This document shows positions 16,763-25,211 of a stretch of 64,000 nucleotides of DNA, piece by piece; within the stretch, counting starts at the first letter, position 1, and the number at the start of each line of letters is the position of its first letter. The notes below the pieces were generated by a model. The model worked only from the letters and a program-made list of their open reading frames with translations. It was not told where the DNA came from and ran no database searches. The translations under genes and the position numbers were made by a program. The stretch spans positions 62,001-126,000 of the forward strand of contig JAUILN010000007.1 of NCBI GenBank assembly GCA_030432695.1. The letters run 5' to 3'. Source of the stretch: a bacterium (GTDB lineage Bacteria; Planctomycetota; UBA1135; UBA2386).

Positions 16763-17518
16763 ATGGATATCGTCGTTTGCGTCAAGCGGGTCCCCGCGAC
16801 CGACAGCAAGATCAAAGTCGGTGCAGACGGCAAGTCGATCGACCCGGCCGGCATCGAGTTCGTCCTCAACCCGTACGACGAGTTCGCGGTCGAGGAGGCC
16901 ATCAAGACCCGCGAGACGCTCGGCAGCGGCTCGGTCACCGTGATCACGCTCGGGACCGGCGACTCGCAGAAGGAGCTGCGCACCTGCCTGGCGATGGGTG
17001 CCGACAAGGCGGTGCTGCTCGACGCCAGCGGCCTGCCCGGCGGCGGCGCGGGGCTCGATGCCTGCGCCACCGCGCGGATCGTCGCCGACCACGTGAAGGG
17101 CATTCCCCACGACGCGGTCTTCTGCGGCCGCCAGGCGGTCGATGGCGACGACAGCCAGTTCCCGTCCCGCCTCGCCGCCCTGCTCGACCTGCCCTGCGTC
17201 ACCGAGGTCGCGAAGCTCGAGCTCAGCGATGGCCGCTACCGTGCGGAGCGCGACATCGAAGGCGCGCGCGAGGTCGTCGACTGCCCGACGCCGTGCGTGA
17301 TCTCGACCAACAAGGGGTTGAACGAACCGCGCTACGCCAACCTGAAGGGCATCATGGCGGCGAAGAAGAAGCCGCTCGAGACGATCGCAGTCAGCGCCGC
17401 GGAACCGGCCACCGAGACCACCGGGCTCGAGCTGCCGCCCGAGCGCAGCGGCGGCAAGATCGTCGACTCGGTCAGCGACCTCGTAGCGGCGCTGAAGAAC
17501 GAAGCCAAGGTGCTGTGA
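16763..17518 (+). CDS. etfB: Electron transfer flavoprotein beta subunit
   Basis: 251 residues, the usual length for EtfB. Recognisable stretches are MDIVVCVKRVPATDSKI at the N-terminus, NPYDEFAVEEAI, the AMP-binding region (TLG, GADKAVLLD) and GRQAVDGDDSQFPSRLA, followed by KGLNEPRYANLKGIMAAKKKP, the beta-subunit signature. EtfB and EtfA form a heterodimer carrying FAD and AMP that collects electrons from acyl-CoA and other dehydrogenases and passes them to the quinone pool through ETF-quinone oxidoreductase. It is followed by etfA after 105 nt in the same direction, so the two are probably cotranscribed. Confidence 0.97.
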   Translation: MDIVVCVKRVPATDSKIKVGADGKSIDPAGIEFVLNPYDEFAVEEAIKTRETLGSGSVTVITLGTGDSQKELRTCLAMGADKAVLLDASGLPGGGAGLDACATARIVADHVKGIPHDAVFCGRQAVDGDDSQFPSRLAALLDLPCVTEVAKLELSDGRYRAERDIEGAREVVDCPTPCVISTNKGLNEPRYANLKGIMAAKKKPLETIAVSAAEPATETTGLELPPERSGGKIVDSVSDLVAALKNEAKVL

Positions 17519-17623
17519 GCGGTCGATCCGCTGCTCGTAGCTGGCCGTTCCCGCAGCCGGCCGTTCCCATAGCTGACCCCCATACAGCGCAGAGCCCATA
17601 CCCGAATCGCTCAGGCACCACCC

Positions 17624-18604
17624 ATGTCGAACATCGTCGTCATCGCCGACGCCCGCGAGGGCAAGATCAAGAAGCCCACGCTCGAGGCGGTCGGCGCTGC
17701 GAAGGAGCTCGCCGGCAAGTCCGGCGGCAGTGTCGTCGCAGTCGTCGTCGGCCACCAGCTGGACGCCGCGAAGCAGGACCTGGCCAACAGCGGCGCCTCG
17801 AAGGTCGTCGCGGTCGACGCGGAGACCTTCGCGCAGTACTCCGGCGACGGCTTCGCCCGCGCGATCCTCGAGCAGCTCGAGGGTCTTTCGCCGGCCGCGA
17901 TCCTGATGCCCCACACCGCGATGGGCCGCGACCTGATGCCGCGGATCGCCGCGAAGCTGGATGCCGGCCTGGTGAGCGACGCGACCGCACTCCACTTCGA
18001 GGGTGATCGCTTCGGCGCCACCAAGCCGGTGTACGCCGGCAAGGCCTACAAGAAGAGCATGGCGACCCGTTCGCCGTTCCTCGCCACGCTGCGCCCCAAC
18101 AACTGGGAAGCGGGCAGCGGTGAGGGGGCCGAGGTGGTCGACGCATCGGCCTCGTTCGGCTCCGACCAGCTCAAGGCGATCGTCAAGGAGGTCGTCTCGG
18201 CGGCCAGCGATCGGGTCCCGCTGCAGGAGGCCAAGGTTGTGGTGGCCGGCGGCCGCGGACTACAGGCCCCTGAGAACTTCAAGCTGGTCGAAGACCTCGC
18301 CGCCGCATTCGGCCCGGGCGTCGCCGCGGTCGGAGCGTCGCGTGCGGTGGTCGACGCCGGCTGGCGGCCGCACCGCGAACAGGTCGGGCAGACCGGCAAG
18401 GTCGTCGCCCCGACGCTCTACATCGCGGTCGGGATCAGCGGCGCGATCCAGCATCTCGCCGGCATGCGCACCTCGCGGTTCATCGTCGCGGTCAACAAGG
18501 ACGCCAACGCACCCATCTTCAAGGAGTGCGACTACGGCATCGTCGGGGACGCCTTCGAGATCTGCCCGGCGCTGGCCGAGGCAATCAAGGCCGCGGCGTC
18601 CTGA
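17624..18604 (+). CDS. etfA: Electron transfer flavoprotein alpha subunit
   Basis: 326 residues, normal for EtfA. The N-terminal domain starts MSNIVVIADAREGKIKKPTLEAVGAAKELA. The C-terminal FAD domain shows the family signature GRGLQAPENFKLVEDLA, GASRAVVDAGW, QVGQTGKVVAPTLYIAVGISGAIQHLAGM and NKDANAPIFKECDYGIVGD. It binds the redox-active FAD and partners with EtfB encoded just upstream. The 105-nt spacer contains a short imperfect duplication (GGCCGTTCCC twice) but no clear terminator. Confidence 0.97.
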   Translation: MSNIVVIADAREGKIKKPTLEAVGAAKELAGKSGGSVVAVVVGHQLDAAKQDLANSGASKVVAVDAETFAQYSGDGFARAILEQLEGLSPAAILMPHTAMGRDLMPRIAAKLDAGLVSDATALHFEGDRFGATKPVYAGKAYKKSMATRSPFLATLRPNNWEAGSGEGAEVVDASASFGSDQLKAIVKEVVSAASDRVPLQEAKVVVAGGRGLQAPENFKLVEDLAAAFGPGVAAVGASRAVVDAGWRPHREQVGQTGKVVAPTLYIAVGISGAIQHLAGMRTSRFIVAVNKDANAPIFKECDYGIVGDAFEICPALAEAIKAAAS

Positions 18605-18674
18605 TCGAGCGCGGACCTGGAGACCCGGGATTCCCGAGGTGTGGGATCCCGCAGGCGTGGGGCTCTGGAGGGCC

Positions 18675-18691
18675 CTGGGCGTAGCGCCCGG
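18675..18691 (+). terminator. Weak hairpin downstream of etfA
   Basis: CTGGGCG-TAG-CGCCCGG forms a stem of about 7 pairs including one wobble, with a 3-nt loop, 71 nt after the etfA stop. No T tract follows. The surrounding 18605-18820 is gene-free and contains a further short inverted repeat (GGGAT ... ATCCC). It probably holds the end of the etf transcript and the promoter for 18821. Confidence 0.3.
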
Positions 18692-18820
18692 CGTGCCCGG
18701 ACGGCGAGGCCCGGGTTGTGACGAAATCGTCCTCCGCGGAATCCCCGGCCCCCACCCCCAGCGACCGTGGATTAGGCTTTGGCCGCCTCCCCGGCCGAGT
18801 CGATCCACACGAGACGACCC

Positions 18821-20359
18821 ATGCTGGCCCACCCCCTCCGCGCGACCACGCTCGCGCTCTCCCTCTTCGCGGTCGCCACGTCGTCCCACGCCCAGGTGCG
18901 TTGGACGACCTCGCTCGACACCGCACTCGAACAGGCCCGCGAGCGCTCGACGCTGGTGCTGGTGGCGCTGCACTCGCAAGGCAATCGCGGCACCGACGCG
19001 ATCGCCGACGAAGGCCACTACCGCGACAAGCGCATCACGGAACTCGCGGAGCGCACGGTGAACCTGCGCGTGGAGCTGATGCCGGGCGCGCCTCGCGGCG
19101 AGGAACTCGCCGTCCGCGAGAAGCTGCTCGGCCTCGACAACGGCGAAGAACTCGCGCCGGTGCCGTGCCACATGTTCGTCGCGCCGGACGATGAGCCGCG
19201 GGTGGTGTCCGGGGCGACCGGCTACCTCACCATCGGCCAACTCGAGTGGCTCTGGGCCGACGCGCTGCGGCGCCACGACCCCGAGTTCCAGTGGGAGCCC
19301 GCCGACCGCACCCGAGCACCGCTCACCTTCCAGCTCGAATCGGTCAAGGGTGACGGCACACCCTTCCCGCCGACCAAGGACCAGCTCGAAGCGGCGCTCG
19401 ACGCCCTCGACGACGGCTTCCCGGGCTTCGGCGGTGGACGCGGCGGCGGCCGTGGTGGCGGAGCCGGTGGAGGTGCCGGTGGGGGTGCCGGCGGCGGCGC
19501 GGCCAACGGCTGGCAGACCATGCTGGAGAACTACCGGACCGTGCTGGCGAGCAACGACAAGCGCGCCATGAAGTACGCCGAGTCGTCGATGCGCAGCATG
19601 AACCGGATGCTGTCGCGCAGTGCGCTGCGGATGATCGCGGAGATCTCGCCACGCGCATGGCACGGCTTCGCCGAGGAGATGCTCGCCGAGAGCAACGACG
19701 ACTCCCGCGAGAGCGCGGCCCGCGCGCTCGAGGCCCTGCGCGAACCGAAGTCGGCTCGCGTCCTGCTTCGCGCGATCCCCAAGGAGGAGGAGTCCAAGCC
19801 ACGCGCCCGGATGCTCCGCGCCCTGGCCGCGTGCAGCCCGAACGACCGCAAGACCGTGCAGTTGGTCGAGCGCTACTTCGACAAGGGCCGGGATGCGTAC
19901 ACCATCGCCCAGGCGGTCGGCGCGGCGGGAGAGTTCGAGGACCTGAGCGCCCTGCGCAAGATCCTCGAAGAGGCCGTCACCCACCGCGAGACGCAGGTGC
20001 GCCTCGCGGCCCTCGCGGTGATCGCCGGCCGCCGCGATCCCCGCCTGACACCGATCCTCGACGAGTTGCACGACGCCGAGGAGACCGTCTCCGAAGCCGC
20101 GAAGTCGGCCCGCGAGATCCTCGAGTCCCCGAATCCCACCGCCCTGTTGCAGCTGTTCAAGGACGGCCTCGACGACCAGGGCACCCTGCGCGCCGACATG
20201 GAGGCGATGCGAGCCCGCGGACCCCGAGGAGGTCCCGGGGGTGATGGAGGCGGTGCGGACGGCGGCGAGGCCGGCGGCGGTGCGGATGGCGGCGGAGACC
20301 CCGGTGCCAACCCGCCGGGTCGCGGCGGCGGCCGTGGCCGCGGGCGCGGCGGCAACTGA
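18821..20359 (+). CDS. Secreted protein with thioredoxin-like N-terminus, HEAT-like repeats and Gly/Arg-rich tracts
   Basis: 512 residues; signal peptide MLAHPLRATTLALSLFAVATSSHAQ. Residues ~28-140 (LDTALEQARERSTLVLVALHSQ, then a cis-Pro-like VPCHMF) resemble a thioredoxin-fold domain but lack the CxxC active site. A Gly-rich linker of about 30 residues (repeats of GGGA/GGGR) follows. Residues ~250-445 are alpha-helical HEAT-like repeats (SALRMIAEISPRAWHGFAEEML, RESAARALEALREPKSARVLLRAI). The C-terminal ~60 residues are Gly/Asp/Arg low complexity ending in RGRGRGGN. The helical repeats suggest a protein-binding scaffold outside the cytoplasm; no enzymatic residue is identified. The ATG follows GAGACGACCC, a weak ribosome site. 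Confidence 0.82.
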   Translation: MLAHPLRATTLALSLFAVATSSHAQVRWTTSLDTALEQARERSTLVLVALHSQGNRGTDAIADEGHYRDKRITELAERTVNLRVELMPGAPRGEELAVREKLLGLDNGEELAPVPCHMFVAPDDEPRVVSGATGYLTIGQLEWLWADALRRHDPEFQWEPADRTRAPLTFQLESVKGDGTPFPPTKDQLEAALDALDDGFPGFGGGRGGGRGGGAGGGAGGGAGGGAANGWQTMLENYRTVLASNDKRAMKYAESSMRSMNRMLSRSALRMIAEISPRAWHGFAEEMLAESNDDSRESAARALEALREPKSARVLLRAIPKEEESKPRARMLRALAACSPNDRKTVQLVERYFDKGRDAYTIAQAVGAAGEFEDLSALRKILEEAVTHRETQVRLAALAVIAGRRDPRLTPILDELHDAEETVSEAAKSAREILESPNPTALLQLFKDGLDDQGTLRADMEAMRARGPRGGPGGDGGGADGGEAGGGADGGGDPGANPPGRGGGRGRGRGGN

Positions 20360-20446
20360 TCGTCTGCCCGGGTCAAGCCGACGCCACCGGCTGGTCGAAA
20401 TCGGACACGGCGGATCCCCCGCCGCACCCGACCCCGACCGGCCGCG

Positions 20447-20585
20447 ATGACCCACAACCTCCGCCTGCCCGCGATCGCCCTGTCCCTCGCCGCCCTCGGA
20501 GCCGCCGGAGTGGTGTTCTGGCCGAGCGGGGCCGGAGCCCACGCGAGGGCTCACCGGAGCGACCACGCCGACGGATGGCCACATC
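20447..20585 (+). other. Signal-peptide-like 5' segment, apparently frameshifted from the following gene
   Basis: ATG 20447 opens a frame encoding a good export signal (MTHNLRLPAIALSLAALGAAGVVFW) that soon becomes Arg/His-rich and runs to a stop near 20704. The adjacent frame takes over with plausible protein (PTDGHIVPDSAVLPRAERASAEE) and continues as the 20586-22370 gene. One extra base around the GCGGGG run at about 20526-20531 would explain the shift: removing it joins signal and body. It may be a sequencing error or a genuine mutation. Confidence 0.55.
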
Positions 20586-22370
20586 GTGCCGGACTCGGCG
20601 GTGCTTCCGCGAGCCGAACGCGCCTCGGCCGAAGAACCCCACGCGACCCCGCCCAGGACAACCGGTCGCGCCGAGGCCCTGCCGCCCCGCACCTGGCGCG
20701 GTGAAGTTCTCGACGTATCGGGAACGCCGCTGCCCGGTGTCCCCGTCGGTCTCGCTCTCACTCCCCAGGGCGCGTTCGAGGAACTCGCGATCACCGACGA
20801 ACACGGCCGCTTCTCGTTCGTCGCAGCACCCGGCGCAGCCGAGATCGGCTGCGGCGAGCCCTGGGCCACGGTACGCGCGGGGCGCCTCGATGCGGGATCC
20901 GAGATCGAAGACGCGCGCCGCCCCCTGCTTCTGGTCGCGCACCCCGCAGTCGGTCTCGCCGGCCGCCTCGAGTCGGCGGACGGCAGCCCGGTCGCGGGCG
21001 CGATGCTGCTGCCCGCACCGGTTGCCTCGGAGTTGGTCGCGGTCGACCCGGCCGACGCCACGCACGCAACCGCCCGACCCACGACCAGTGATCCACGGGG
21101 TGGCTTCACCCTGACACGAGTCCCAGCTGGAATCACCGAGATCCAGGTTCTCGTCCACGGCCAGGTCTTGCGCCGCTTCCCCGCGCCGGCTCGCGATATC
21201 GCGGACGTGCGGATCGTCGTGCCGACCGACCCTCCCAGCGATCGCCTGCAGTTCCATGGCCGGGTCGTCGACCCTCACGGTGCACCGGTGGCCGACGCTC
21301 TGCTCCGCCTCGGCCCGGCTCTGCACGCCCGCACCGACTCGCTCGGCAACTTCGCGCTGGAGGCGCCGCGCGCCGAGGTGCCGCTCCGCCACACGCCCTG
21401 GGTCGCGACCCATCCCGGCATGCTGCCGTCCACGGCCGAACGCGACGCAGCGGACCTCACTCTCCGCCTGCCAGCCCCGGCGCGTCGCATGCACGGTCGC
21501 CTGACCACCCGCGACGGCCGACCACGCAGCGGCCTGTTGGTGTTCCCTTGGCGGACGCAGCCGCTGCACGACCGACTCGACGAACAGGTCGAGGACCTCG
21601 CCGCGGAGCGCAGCGAGCCGATCGTGGTCGGCGGCCGCGCGCGCCGGTGCATCGACCGGAGCGATCGCGATGGACAATTCACGTTGACGGGCCTACGACC
21701 GGGAGTCGACTACCGCCTGCGCGTCTTCGACCCGGCGACCGGCTTCGCGTGGACCGCGAAGCCGCGGCTGTCGGGCGACACCGCGGTCGACCTGGTCCTC
21801 CCCGATCCACGCGGCGTGCAACGCTTCGCCGGCACGGTCCGCACTCGCACCGGCCGTGCGGTCGCCGCAGCCCGCATCGAACTCCTCACCGACCTCGGTG
21901 AGCCTCAGGATGGCGTGGCCCCCGACGTGCGGACGCTCGGCGAGACCGACCGCGCCGGTCGCTTCGACCTCGACGCGCTCCCCACCACCGACGGCCGGAT
22001 CCGCTTCTCGTCGCCGCAGATCGCCGAGCAGACGATCGCCGTGACCAACCTGCCGATGGCCAGCGACGACTACCAGGTGATCGTGGCGCGACTCTGCGTC
22101 TTCACGCTGTCCGCCGACGCGACCGCGAACCGGCCGGCGATCGCCAGCCTGCGCCTGTTCGACGCCGACGACGCACCGTTGCCGGTTCACGTGACGCTGC
22201 CGGGCGACACGCTGCCATCTCGGCTCGTCGAACTCGAGACCTCGCGCCACGGCACCCGGTTCGTCGCCTCGGAGCACGCGGCGAGCGCGGTGCTCACCGA
22301 CCTGCAAGGCGAAGAACACCGAGTGCCCATCCGCCCACGCATCGGCACCGAGACGACGATCGGCAACTGA
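20586..22370 (+). CDS. Carboxypeptidase-regulatory-like (Ig-fold) repeat protein, 5' end probably frameshifted
   Basis: 594 residues from GTG 20586; the true N-terminus probably lies at ATG 20447 in another frame. The protein is a string of prealbumin-like beta-sandwich units of the CarboxypepD_reg type: GEVLDVSGTPLPGVPVGL ... TDEHGRFSFVA, GRLESADGSPVAGAML, GRVVDPHGAPVADALLRL, GRLTTRDGRPRSG and GTVRTRTGRAVAAARIELL ... TDRAGRFDLDALP. No peptidase domain is present, so this is likely a structural or ligand-binding surface protein. It lies tail-to-tail with the five-paralogue array and shares its repeat type, but is shorter and not colinear with those proteins. Without the frameshifted signal peptide it would stay cytoplasmic and might be non-functional. 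Confidence 0.8.
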   Translation: MPDSAVLPRAERASAEEPHATPPRTTGRAEALPPRTWRGEVLDVSGTPLPGVPVGLALTPQGAFEELAITDEHGRFSFVAAPGAAEIGCGEPWATVRAGRLDAGSEIEDARRPLLLVAHPAVGLAGRLESADGSPVAGAMLLPAPVASELVAVDPADATHATARPTTSDPRGGFTLTRVPAGITEIQVLVHGQVLRRFPAPARDIADVRIVVPTDPPSDRLQFHGRVVDPHGAPVADALLRLGPALHARTDSLGNFALEAPRAEVPLRHTPWVATHPGMLPSTAERDAADLTLRLPAPARRMHGRLTTRDGRPRSGLLVFPWRTQPLHDRLDEQVEDLAAERSEPIVVGGRARRCIDRSDRDGQFTLTGLRPGVDYRLRVFDPATGFAWTAKPRLSGDTAVDLVLPDPRGVQRFAGTVRTRTGRAVAAARIELLTDLGEPQDGVAPDVRTLGETDRAGRFDLDALPTTDGRIRFSSPQIAEQTIAVTNLPMASDDYQVIVARLCVFTLSADATANRPAIASLRLFDADDAPLPVHVTLPGDTLPSRLVELETSRHGTRFVASEHAASAVLTDLQGEEHRVPIRPRIGTETTIGN

Positions 22371-22401
22371 TCTACGACTTCCGAGAATCGGCGCGCCCAG
22401 C

Positions 22402-22623
22402 GCTGAACGACTCCGGAGGAGTCGGTCCAAACAACACCATCAGCGCGGCCGACTGCCTCCGGGCATGGCGAGCGCAGCGAGTCATGCCCATCCATTGGTG
22501 GCAGGAGGCCGAGCTGAACGACTCCGGAGGAGTCGGTCCAAACAACACCATCAGCGCGGCCGACTGCCTCCGGGCATGGCGAGCGCAGCGAGTCATGCCC
22601 ATCCATTGGTGGCAGGAGGCCGA
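22402..22623. repeat. Two identical 111-bp direct tandem repeats with internal hairpins
   Basis: Units 22402-22512 and 22513-22623 are identical, and the first eight bases recur at 22624-22631. Each unit contains two perfect inverted repeats: CGACTCC-GGA-GGAGTCG (22408-22424 in unit 1) and GGGCATG-N15-CATGCCC (22461-22489). The block fills the space between two convergent genes. The period is 37 codons, so open frames cross it without a stop, but no gene-like signal supports translation. It resembles REP/BIME-type intergenic elements or a transcription barrier rather than a gene. Confidence 0.85.
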
Positions 22624-22649
22624 GCTGAACGTCGCAGTCGCTGGCCCGA

Positions 22650-25199
22650 TCAGCGCCCGTCCTTCGCGCCGAGTCCGATCTTCACCTCGAGGGTCTCCCC
22701 GATCCGCGGGAGGACCTCGACCGACGCGTCGCCACCCGCGCCTCCACGGCCACCGCCCACCCCCATGCGGAAGACCTGCGTGACCTGCTGCGGACCCTCA
22801 CGTGCCGCCCACAACTCCACCGAGTGGGTCCGAGACGGCAGGAAGACCGTCATCTCGGCCGGACGTCCCGCGAGATCGATCTGCGAACCACTCATCCCCA
22901 GGCTCGAACCGAGGACCACCACGCCGCCGGCCGCCGTCATGCCGCCGCCGTCCGGTTCCGCGACGAACGCCAGCTTCGCACCGTGGCTCCCGGGCCGGCC
23001 GGGAGTGTCCTGGAGCTTCAGTCGGACCGCCCCCATCTCGAGTTCGCGCTCGACTTCGAACTCGCCACCCGGCGCGAGCTCGAACCCGTCCTCGAGGATC
23101 AGCGGGGAGCCGGCCAGCACGTCGACGACGCTCAGCTTGTAGCGGCCGCCGGGCAGGCGCAGCACGAACGCCCCATCCCGGTCCAGATAGGCGTGCGGAC
23201 CGTTGACCGTGCCGCCCACGATGGTGAACACCCCTCGGCCGGCGTCGGCGCTCGCGATGCGCTCCGCGACGATCGCGAGTCGGCCGGGCGGCAACTCGAT
23301 CCCGCGGATCTCCAACCGACCCCGCACCTCGCCGGCGACCGCCAGCCGGCCGTCGAACTCGTGTTCGACTTCCTCGCCCTCCAGCTTCACGCTCCCGAGC
23401 GGCACCGTCGAGAGCGCCTCGCCGAGGTTGAGTCCCGGCACCACGAGCGTGACCGAATGGGTGCCCTCCGGGAGACCGTCGAGCACGAACTGCCCATCGG
23501 CTTCGAGCGGGGCGCGACGGCCATCGGACGACCGGACGCCCTGCGAGACCTGGATCGCGAGCATCACGTCGTCACCGGGATCCACGCCGACCTGGACCTG
23601 AAGTCCGGGCGGCAGCGCGTCGAGCCCGCTGACCCGACCGACGAGCCGCGTTCCACGCGGGACCTTCACGACGATCGGCTCCACCGGCCGCTGGACCAGT
23701 GAACGGACCTCGAGCCCCTCGACCAGCGGCCGGCCCGACGCGAAGGCGCGCAGCTCCCACTCGCCCGCGGCCATGCTGCCGATCCGGAACCGGCCCGCAG
23801 CGTCGGTGGTGGCACGCCACCGCGCGCGGTCCGGATCGGAAGAGCCCCGGAACGACAGGTCGGCAGGCATCACGCTGACCTTCGCGCCGGCGAGCGGCGA
23901 GCCATCCACAGCGTCCTCGACCACCCCCTCGATCCAGGCCTCGGGCGACAGCCTGATCTCCCGACGCAGCGGCTCCTCGCCGGCGTCGGGAAGCGACAGG
24001 CTGTCCTCGAGCCACGGTGCGTAGCCTTCGGCGAGAATCACCGGAGTCGCCGCAGCAGCACCGGGCGTGCCGTCGGGATCGCCGAGCGCGACCTCGCCCT
24101 TCTCGTCGGTCTTCCGCTCCACGCTCGAGAACCGGCTGCCCATCGCCAGCACCTGCATCACGAAGCGCGCCTCCTGCGCGGCCCACGCGACCTCCGCGCC
24201 GACGACCGGCTCACCGGTCGTGTCGTCGACGACCGTCAGTACCGCCCGTGTGTCCGAAGCACCCGCAGGCCGGTCGAGTTCCGCAACGACCTCGACGTCA
24301 CCGTCGTGTCCTGGCGCCACCTCGACCGTCGGCCCTTCGTGCTGCGTGCCGTTCTGCGGATCCCTGGCACCCAGCCACGTGACCCGGACCGGCAGCGCGC
24401 TCTTCCTCGCACACTCGAACCGGCCCTCCGCGTCGGTCAGCAGGCGGTCGCTGTTGCCCGCATCGTCGCTGACCCGGACCTGCTGCCCGGACACCGCGAG
24501 CCGGCGGCCCTCTCCATCGACGAGGTGCCCGCGCACGAAGCCAGTGCGCGCGGTGCGCAGCTCGACCAGACCCTCGTGCGCGCCGGGCAAGGAGCAGGTC
24601 CGCGCCCAACCCGACTCCTCGACCATCAGTTCGACCCCGGCCAACGCCGCGCCGACCATCTTCACGATTCCCTTCGCGTCGCTCCGGCCCGCGACCTCGG
24701 TGCCGACATCGCCGCTGCCGTTCCGGCCGAGCTGCCGCTGCCGGGCGACCACCCGCACGCCCTCGACGGGTTCGCCCGCGGCATCGACGAGCCGCACCAG
24801 GAACGTCCGGCCCGGCCGCATGCACACCGGCGCGAACTCGTCGGTCGAACGATAGGCCGACAGCTTCGTGGTCGCCCGACCGCGCCGCGTGAACACCAGA
24901 ACCCGCCGCCCTTCGTCGGACCTCGGCAACGCATAGCTGCCGGCCGCATCGGTGACCGCGTCGCAGTCACCGGCGAGGTCGTCGACCGTCCAGTTCCATT
25001 CGTTGAGACTCCGCACCTCGACGCCCTCGAGTGGGCGACCCTGCTCGTCGATCACGTAGCCGAGACACAGGTCTGACGTCGCGGGCTCGCTGGCCGGCTC
25101 CTCCTGTGCCGGGACGATCGCAGCCCCCAGCAGCAGGACGACGACGAGTCGGAAAAGGGTCCACCGGGACGCGAGCCCGGTCAGGCGGTCTTCGAGCAT
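22650..25199 (-). CDS. Carboxypeptidase-regulatory-like secreted protein, array member 5 (last)
   Basis: 849 residues. The N-terminus (LFRLVVVLLLGAAIVPAQ) is a signal peptide, preceded by GGAG 6-7 nt before ATG 25199. The first beta-sandwich unit reads GYVIDEQGRPLEGVEV ... WTVDDLAGDCDAVTDAAGSYALP ... LVFTRRGRATT. Further units follow (GHLVDGEGRRLAV, LTVVDDTTGEPVVGAEV, GVVEDAVDGSPLAGAKVSV), then the family landmarks LVGRVSGLDALPPG, EFDGRLAVAGEVRGRL, ELPPGRLAIVA and YLDRDGAFVLRLPGGRYKLSVVDVLAG. A short Gly-rich stretch (GVGGGRGGAGGD) near the C-terminus is unique to this member. It follows the upstream paralogue after 12 nt, the only non-overlapping junction in the array. No catalytic motif; a surface or periplasmic structural role is inferred. 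Confidence 0.85.
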   Translation of the reverse strand: MLEDRLTGLASRWTLFRLVVVLLLGAAIVPAQEEPASEPATSDLCLGYVIDEQGRPLEGVEVRSLNEWNWTVDDLAGDCDAVTDAAGSYALPRSDEGRRVLVFTRRGRATTKLSAYRSTDEFAPVCMRPGRTFLVRLVDAAGEPVEGVRVVARQRQLGRNGSGDVGTEVAGRSDAKGIVKMVGAALAGVELMVEESGWARTCSLPGAHEGLVELRTARTGFVRGHLVDGEGRRLAVSGQQVRVSDDAGNSDRLLTDAEGRFECARKSALPVRVTWLGARDPQNGTQHEGPTVEVAPGHDGDVEVVAELDRPAGASDTRAVLTVVDDTTGEPVVGAEVAWAAQEARFVMQVLAMGSRFSSVERKTDEKGEVALGDPDGTPGAAAATPVILAEGYAPWLEDSLSLPDAGEEPLRREIRLSPEAWIEGVVEDAVDGSPLAGAKVSVMPADLSFRGSSDPDRARWRATTDAAGRFRIGSMAAGEWELRAFASGRPLVEGLEVRSLVQRPVEPIVVKVPRGTRLVGRVSGLDALPPGLQVQVGVDPGDDVMLAIQVSQGVRSSDGRRAPLEADGQFVLDGLPEGTHSVTLVVPGLNLGEALSTVPLGSVKLEGEEVEHEFDGRLAVAGEVRGRLEIRGIELPPGRLAIVAERIASADAGRGVFTIVGGTVNGPHAYLDRDGAFVLRLPGGRYKLSVVDVLAGSPLILEDGFELAPGGEFEVERELEMGAVRLKLQDTPGRPGSHGAKLAFVAEPDGGGMTAAGGVVVLGSSLGMSGSQIDLAGRPAEMTVFLPSRTHSVELWAAREGPQQVTQVFRMGVGGGRGGAGGDASVEVLPRIGETLEVKIGLGAKDGR

Positions 25200-25211
25200 G
25201 GGGGTCTCCAG

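Noticed and set aside
22187..22606. A minus-strand frame encoding a repeated peptide across the 111-bp tandem repeat
   Set aside because: The repeat length is a multiple of three, so any frame repeats its peptide. There is no ribosome site, and the frame runs into the 3' end of the opposite-strand gene.
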